Shown here: in pieces, positions 17,541-22,152 of the stretch | How positions within the stretch are numbered: position 1 is the first letter of the stretch | How the letters are laid out: each line of letters starts with the position of its first letter | From: Candidatus Obscuribacter sp. | GTDB taxonomy: Bacteria; Cyanobacteriota; Vampirovibrionia; Obscuribacterales; Obscuribacteraceae | Reading direction: 5' to 3' | NCBI GenBank assembly: GCA_016718315.1 | Contig: JADKDV010000007.1 | Location: forward strand, 1-22,152 | DNA: 22,152 nt | Translations under genes and position numbers: made by a program | Notes under the pieces: generated by a model | Seen by the model: the letters and a program-made list of their open reading frames with translations, nothing else | Told to the model about the DNA's origin: nothing | Database searches by the model: none

Positions 17541-18884
17541 ATGCAAAACAGAAATAGCGATGTCATTGTAATCGGAGCCGGTATTGCCGGGCTTGCAGCT
17601 TTTAAGAGATTGCACCAGGGCGGTCTCAATGTGTTGGTGCTAGAGGCGCGCGATCGTCTCGGTGGGCGGATACACACGATAAGACCAGAGGGTCTGCGCT
17701 ATCCAGTCGAGCTGGGAGCCGAGTTTGTACATGGTCGCTTCCCTGGCTTTTGGGAGAGTCTGGATGCTAGCGGCGTGCGCCTCAATGACACCTGCGTTAA
17801 TCACTGGACCTCTGTTAATGGCGTACTCAAACCTGAGGAAGACTATTACAAGTTGATTGACGGCTTTTTTGCGGAGCTTGATAAAGAAGCTAATCAGTCG
17901 GAGCAAGATATGTCTGTTGCTGCATTTGCAGCAGTACTTGAGCAACGTGATCCCTCCATGGCAGCGGCATGTCAGGCTGGTATGGAATTTGTTGAAAAAC
18001 TATCTTGCTGCTCCAAGAGCCGAGGTCGGTATCAAGTTTTGGCAAAGGGCTGCCGCCAGACAATCGGCATGAGGCGCTGCGGGTGCTGGATGGTTACGAC
18101 AATGTCCCTGCTACATTTTAAATGACAGTGGCGAAAATTTGCATAGCAAAGTGCATCTGAACACAGTGGTCAAAGCCATCGATTGGCAGGTTGGTGGAGT
18201 GCAAGTCACTGCTAGTGCCGCTGATGAGGCGCAGGATGTCTTGTATAGCGCTCGTCAGGTGATAGTCAGTGTACCCCTGGGTGTATTGCAAATTGAGCCT
18301 CCAGCGCCTGGTGCAATTACATTTAGACCCGCTCTAGTGCAAAAACAAAAAGCGATAGCAAGTCTGAGGATGGGCAAAATTGAGCGAGTTGTGGCAATTT
18401 TTGCCAGTCGCTTTTGGGAAGATTTAAAAGACGGCAGCGAAGCTTTTCCCGAGTTTGGATTTATCCATTGCGCTGAAGCTCCGATAGCGCACTGGTGGTC
18501 TCAGTATCCTGTGCGCAGTCGATTCTGGTTGGCTGGGTCTCTGCAGTTAGCTCAGTTGTCTTACCCGAAGATCTGATTTGTAGAGAATGCGTAGTGAAGT
18601 CTCTTGCTGTGCTCTTTGGTGAGAAGCGTGACTTTATCGAAGGACAGCTTGTAGACTGCTACTACCATGACTGGGGGCGTGATCCCTATGCCCGCGGTGC
18701 TTATTGTTATCACGCTACAGGTACAGCAGATTTAGTCCAGGATTTGGCTCAGTCGGTAGAGGATACTCTATATTTTGCTGGTGAGGCGACAGAAGATAGT
18801 GGCTTTACTGGCACCGTCCACGGTGCTATGAAAACTGGTCTCAGGGCAGCTGAGCAAGTGTTGAGCAAAATCAATGTGGTCTGA
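17541..18884 (+). CDS. FAD-dependent amine oxidase (polyamine/monoamine oxidase family), frameshifted
   Basis: The N-terminus has a Rossmann dinucleotide site, VIVIGAGIAGLAAFKRL (residues 9-25), then LEARDRLGGRIHT, the second FAD contact of the GR motif type, and VELGAEFVHG. The C-terminus has LYFAGEATEDSGFTGTVHGA followed by MKTGLRAAEQVL, the hallmark FAD-binding end of amine oxidases. The middle is read in other frames (HLNTVVKAIDW, VIVSVPLGVLQ). About 447 residues is normal for the family. Shifts fall near 18010-18125 and 18510-18580. Such enzymes oxidise primary or secondary amines, including polyamines, to imines or aldehydes plus H2O2. Its place between a glutathionylspermidine-synthetase-like ligase and a DUF1190 protein makes a polyamine or polyamine conjugate an attractive, unproven substrate. 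No export signal is evident. Confidence 0.92.
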
Positions 18885-18930
18885 GCCGTAGCGGATATCG
18901 CTAATGGGGCATAATAAAAGTGGTTGAGTG

Positions 18931-19731
18931 ATGACGGCTTGTCCGAGTGGTGCCGGTAGCGATAGGACTGAGATGCAAGAGACAGCGGCGGATAAAGTGT
19001 CCAACTTAGAGATAAGTACAAAGGTGGGAGTAGCCCAGGTGGTTACTTTGCATGACTACGTACCTGTCCAGAAGTGCAATGATTGGCTCTCTCAAGTACT
19101 GGCAAACAGTAACGAGCTGGAGACAAGATTTGAATTTATCAACTCTTACGGTAGTAGCTGGTATCTCGATATCGAGCACGGCGTGCTGCATTACTATCAT
19201 GCTAACGCCGCGCACACAAATGAGTTGCTGTATGCCTTGCCTGACTTGATACCCACTCTCTCTGGTGTGTCTAAATATCTTGTTGCTCCAGATGGCGCTA
19301 CTGGTCTACCTTGTCGCTCCCGCTCTCAAAACCTGGGGCCATATTGGGTGGATGGTGGTGTGGTGCTTATGATGCAAGGTCACGAGGTCGTGGTCCATGC
19401 AGACTACGAAGGGTTGGCACCATATCCGCAAGATTATTTGACCCAGACACACGTGCTTATAGTGCCGTCCTGTCTCTGGCTGTGGCAGCCTCAGGCGGCA
19501 ATCTCAAAATCTGGCAAGGAGCATCAGTTAGCCAACGAAGAGCCATTATTGTGCGATCAGAAAGTATCGGAAGTGGCATACAAAGTCGGCACTATGACAA
19601 TATTTGATAGCTTTTGCTATCACCGCATATTGGCCTCACAGCTCGATGATGACCATCGCTTTAGAGCTGTCGCTGCAATGCATTTCCTCTATCTATCAGA
19701 GCCTTATCCACACTGGGAATACTGGTTTTAG
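18931..19731 (+). CDS. candidate 2-oxoglutarate/Fe(II)-dependent oxygenase (double-stranded beta-helix type) B
   Basis: This intact 266-residue protein begins 46 bases after the amine oxidase on the same strand. ATG 18931 was chosen; a GTG precedes it directly, and neither has a clear ribosome site. Putative iron ligands are H156-A-D158 in VVVHADYEG and H231 in SFCYHRIL, with Arg243/Arg245 in DHRFRAVAAM in the 2-oxoglutarate position. Core strands are GGVVLMMQGHEVVVH, THVLIVPSCLWLW, KVGTMTIFDSF and VAAMHFLYL. I could not see clear homology to candidate A beyond this fold pattern. The chemistry would be hydroxylation or oxidative dealkylation. The substrate is unknown, and its position implies a shared pathway with the amine oxidase. 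Confidence 0.75.
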   Translation: MTACPSGAGSDRTEMQETAADKVSNLEISTKVGVAQVVTLHDYVPVQKCNDWLSQVLANSNELETRFEFINSYGSSWYLDIEHGVLHYYHANAAHTNELLYALPDLIPTLSGVSKYLVAPDGATGLPCRSRSQNLGPYWVDGGVVLMMQGHEVVVHADYEGLAPYPQDYLTQTHVLIVPSCLWLWQPQAAISKSGKEHQLANEEPLLCDQKVSEVAYKVGTMTIFDSFCYHRILASQLDDDHRFRAVAAMHFLYLSEPYPHWEYWF

Positions 19732-19751
19732 TTTTGTCGTGTTTGGCTTAG

Positions 19752-20695
19752 TTAGCCGCCGAAGCTGCGACCGCCAAATCCACCGGTCCTGCCAGTTGAG
19801 CCAAAACCGCCGCGACTACGGTGCCATTAGCGTGACCTTCGCCGATACTACTGTGGTACCGATACCTGACCGGTGCTGCCGCCGATGGGGTGGGCCTTCG
19901 GGTGTGAGGAAGGTGCGATTGCCTGAGGTGGATCCTGGTGCTCCATACAAAGGTCTGGCAACATAATTGTTTGCTACTGGAGTTGTTGGAGCCCATCATG
20001 TAGCCAAACATGTAAGGCATAAAAAAGCTGTGGCCGCTGCTGTGGGTGGCCTGGTTGGAGCTATTGTCGCCGGTTGCTCCACCGTTAGAAATAACACCAT
20101 TGCCTGGTGTTGTGCCATCAGTAGTGGCAGGCTTGCCCGCGTCTGTTGGCGCTGCTGCGCAGGCCGTGCCGGTCTCGTCCTCGCACTGTTCTTTTGTTTC
20201 AAACTTTGGTGCTATCTCAATATGTTCTTTTTGCGCTTCAGCAAATTTTTCGTTGCAATAATTTTGAGTGAATACTCCGTCCTCTGCGCACTGTTTTGGG
20301 TCTTGGTAGACGCGTGCAAGAGTTTTTTCTTCAGTGTCACCACCAGCTGCTGTACCTGTGCGCACGTCTACCGTCGAAGTCGTATCTGAATTGCTCTTTG
20401 TGTCATCTTTTTGTTCATCGCAACCTGCTAGCCCCAGGGCTGCAGCCCCTGCTGTTATAGCCAAAAGCGGTAAGCGCTTAGTAGCCAGATAGGCCGTCCC
20501 TGCCGCAGCAGCGGCTGCAGCGGCGGCTTCGCCTGGATGTTCGTAAGCCCACTTACCAACAGTAGAAACTTTATTGGCGCCCCAATTATAGACGTCGGAC
20601 AAGACCGAGTGCGCGGCTTGTTGACTTACCGCTTTGGCGCTGTCTTCGGGTTTTACTTCTGCCTGTATTTTGGGCTGTTCTTTAGGCGAGTCCAT
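19752..20695 (-). CDS. ygiB: YgiB-like DUF1190 lipoprotein with Gly-rich tail ending in Gly-Gly
   Basis: The start MDSPKEQPKI at 20695 follows CTGGAGATAGT. After a polar N-terminus of about 50 residues and an Ala-rich stretch comes PLLAITAGAAALGLAGCDEQ, with LAGC at 89-92, a lipobox as in E. coli YgiB but placed unusually far in. The DUF1190 core has ARVYQDPKQCAED, Cys147, HIEIAPKFETKEQCED and CAAAPTDAG, with cysteines 136, 147, 171 and 179. Then comes the family's aromatic/Gly segment SFFMPYMFGYMMGSNN (223-238). Beyond this a frameshift near 19985 and another near 19810 must be bridged: NNYVARPLYGAPGSTSGNRT, then SRGGFGSTGRTGGFGGRSFGG split over the last codons, TAA at 19754-19752. About 310 residues, longer than YgiB (about 220). 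It is probably an envelope protein. DUF1190 and YgiC-like ligases are conserved neighbours, so this may be the ligase's target. Confidence 0.88.
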
Positions 20696-21105
20696 ACTAT
20701 CTCCAGATAAATGTCCATTTGTTATGTACCCAACACAAAAGGGCCTTGGTGTCATTTTTTAGATGAAGTCACCAATTTAAATCGTAAAAACGACCATAGG
20801 GCTTTTAATGTTTATGGTCAATTCGTGATCTCCACAATTGCATTGGCTAACATTCACTATGGACTAAGTGTCAGTCCCTTTCAGGCTGGAATGACAATAT
20901 CGTAGTTTTCGTTTAGTTTGCGTGAACAATAGGACGGACTTGTCGATCTTGTTTTAGCAAGAGTGCTCGAGGGGCGTCCAGTAAACCGGTGACATGGGTA
21001 CTGACTATGGTTTTGCTTGCACTTTTGTCTCGAGTGGTTGCAATAGGATTGCCCCGTCCTGGATAGTTGTCTGAATCTCCTCCTGCCCCAAACTGTCACC
21101 GGTCT
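20696..21105. other. gene-free stretch between DUF1190 and DUF389 genes
   Basis: I see no convincing gene; the open frames here lack ribosome sites and protein-like composition. It holds a perfect 9-bp inverted repeat, CCGGTGACA (20986-20994) and TGTCACCGG (21094-21102), enclosing 99 bases directly after the DUF389 stop, and a shorter hairpin at 20792-20819. The part next to 20695 should carry the DUF1190 promoter, but I found no strong -35/-10 pair. Confidence 0.4.
20792..20819 (-). terminator. possible weak terminator on the minus strand
   Basis: GACCATA and TATGGTC form a 7-bp stem with a 14-base AT-rich loop. On the minus strand GTTTTTACG follows. It lies between the DUF389 and DUF1190 genes, both on that strand, so it could separate their transcripts. 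The AT-rich stem also fits an operator. Confidence 0.3.
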
Positions 21106-22082
21106 CTAGGCAAGTCTGATTATTTCTTTTGCTGGTACGATGCGCAACCTAAACTCAATTGGTAGTCCGATTTCTTTAGCCAAAAGATCCTGCACTAGTT
21201 TGACTTGATTGGAAGTTATCTGCGCATCTGAACTGTAAACAGTTGCATTTACCATCATGGGAGTGCGATATCGCTTTACCTGTACTTCTTTGAGCTGAAT
21301 ACCACGAAAGGTGTGTGTCTTTTCTTTGAGGATGCTTCTGATATGTGCACTGATCTGTGGTTTTGGAGGATTAGTTCGCGCATAGACAGGGCTAGTGGTA
21401 CGGCTAACAGTAGAATAAATCCAGCTGAAACATACAGCCCTGTTTTAGCTACACTTAGCGGGCTGTAGCCTTTGATCAAAAATACAATGGCTCCCGCAAT
21501 AGTGATGCCCACTAGGTTTGTCGCGTATAAGAGTGCTGCGCCTGAGGCAACAGTGAGATCGTTGTATGCTAGACCGATGCCAACTACACTCAGCGGTGGC
21601 ACCAGAGCGACGGATATGGCTACACCAGCGAGTGTATCAGATAGCCTTTTGTCGGTTTGGCAATAGGCTCCGATTGCTCCGGCTGCTAATGCCACGCCAA
21701 GGTCGGTAAGGTCGGCTGTGTTCGACCTAGGATCTCAGGGGTCAGCTCCAGTGACTTTAGAGATAGAGAGCAATTGCGGCAGCAATACTCATGCCATAGC
21801 GGTACCAATGATGAGAAAGTAAAGACTCCCCTGGAGAGGAGATTTTACGTCTGCGGTTATGGAGGTAGTGACGGGCACACAAGTGGTCTCATCAGCGGCG
21901 CAATAATCATTGCGCCAATGATAACGGCCCGGACTATTTTGAAAAAGTCCCAGCGTTGCAATTGTCGTGGCGCCAGCAAGCAGGGTTAAGAAATCGGATG
22001 AAAGCCTGCCGTTTGATTCAAGGCGCTCCATTAGCTCCAGGCGACTTGCGTCATCAACATGAGGAATTAATTTAGTCGGCAT
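21106..22082 (-). CDS. DUF389 multi-pass membrane protein, frameshifted
   Basis: The start MPTKLIPHVDDASRLELMER at 22082 has GGAA 6 bases upstream. The conserved DUF389 block is read across frames: LSSDFLTLLAGATTIATLGL, QNSP, then TTSITADVKSPLQGSLYFL. The next frame gives DKRLSDTLAGVAISVALVPP followed by SVVGIGLAYNDL, ATNLVGITIAGAIVFLIKG, and a last pair of hydrophobic helices (AGFILLLAVPLALSMRE). A soluble C-terminal tail (IQLKEVQVKRYRTPMMVN, then KEIGLPIEFRLRIVPAKEI) ends with TAG at 21106. About 325 residues and 6-7 membrane helices fit the family, whose transport or signalling role is not established. Shifts lie near 21935, 21785, 21725 and 21330. It is the first gene before DUF1190 on the same strand, but 410 bases away, so cotranscription is doubtful. 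Confidence 0.88.
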
Positions 22083-22152
22083 TGAAATTCCAATTGTTGA
22101 AGCGAGTATCGCGACGTTTACTGTTTAAGGTCGGACTGTTGGCATCGTTTTC

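Noticed and set aside
19307..19607. 98-codon plus-strand frame inside oxygenase candidate B
   Set aside because: It is an out-of-frame shadow of an intact gene with conserved-looking ligands.
20696..20755. a start 20 codons upstream for the DUF1190 protein
   Set aside because: The ATG at 20695 has a good GGAG ribosome site and the upstream residues look non-coding.

Overview
The window looks like part of a bacterial chromosome of about 48% GC whose first 1.4 kb is visibly more GC-rich. Many genes encode long, lineage-restricted alanine-, glutamine- and helix-rich proteins mixed with oxygenases. This style would fit a non-photosynthetic relative of cyanobacteria (Vampirovibrionia/Obscuribacterales type), but there is no taxonomic marker here and I hold the assignment weakly. 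No rRNA, tRNA, CRISPR, phage or transposase genes were seen. Many genes that are clear by homology are cut by single-base frameshifts. There is also an artificial-looking G tract (41 consecutive G) inside one gene. I therefore read most frameshifts as consensus errors, and I give whole-gene spans for the broken genes.

Left part (1-8457). A minus-strand Ca2+/H+ antiporter (231-1308) has an upstream leader that can fold in two competing ways. It is followed by a minus-strand secreted TPR-repeat protein (1691-2734). From 2895 a plus-strand series begins: a protein with a C-terminal membrane anchor whose stop overlaps the start of a Rieske iron-sulfur oxygenase (3575-4524), a small lipoprotein, a hypothetical protein, a tandem pair of membrane-anchored paralogues with a SAF/CpaB-like C-terminus (5386-6233 and 6344-7178), and a 364-residue protein ending in two LGxLL repeats (7363-8457).

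Middle (8420-13903, minus strand). Two alpha/beta hydrolases overlap by 4 bases and form an operon; the downstream one is interrupted by the G tract. Upstream of them lies a very large helical protein, present as two open frames (12761-13903 and 10268-12682) that probably form one product of about 1,210 residues.

Right part (14080-22082). queF, a double-stranded beta-helix protein with 2-oxoglutarate/Fe(II) oxygenase ligands, and a glutathionylspermidine-synthetase-like ATP-grasp ligase (YgiC/YjfC family) form a tightly overlapping plus-strand operon. Next come an unknown minus-strand gene, a plus-strand FAD amine oxidase, a second candidate 2OG/Fe(II) oxygenase, and on the minus strand a DUF1190 (YgiB-like) lipoprotein ending in Gly-Gly. 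A DUF389 membrane protein closes the window. YgiB- and YgiC-type proteins are neighbours in enterobacteria. Here they bracket an amine oxidase and two putative oxygenases, which suggests an enlarged amide-ligation/amine-modification system acting on an envelope protein. This is the most interesting feature of the window.
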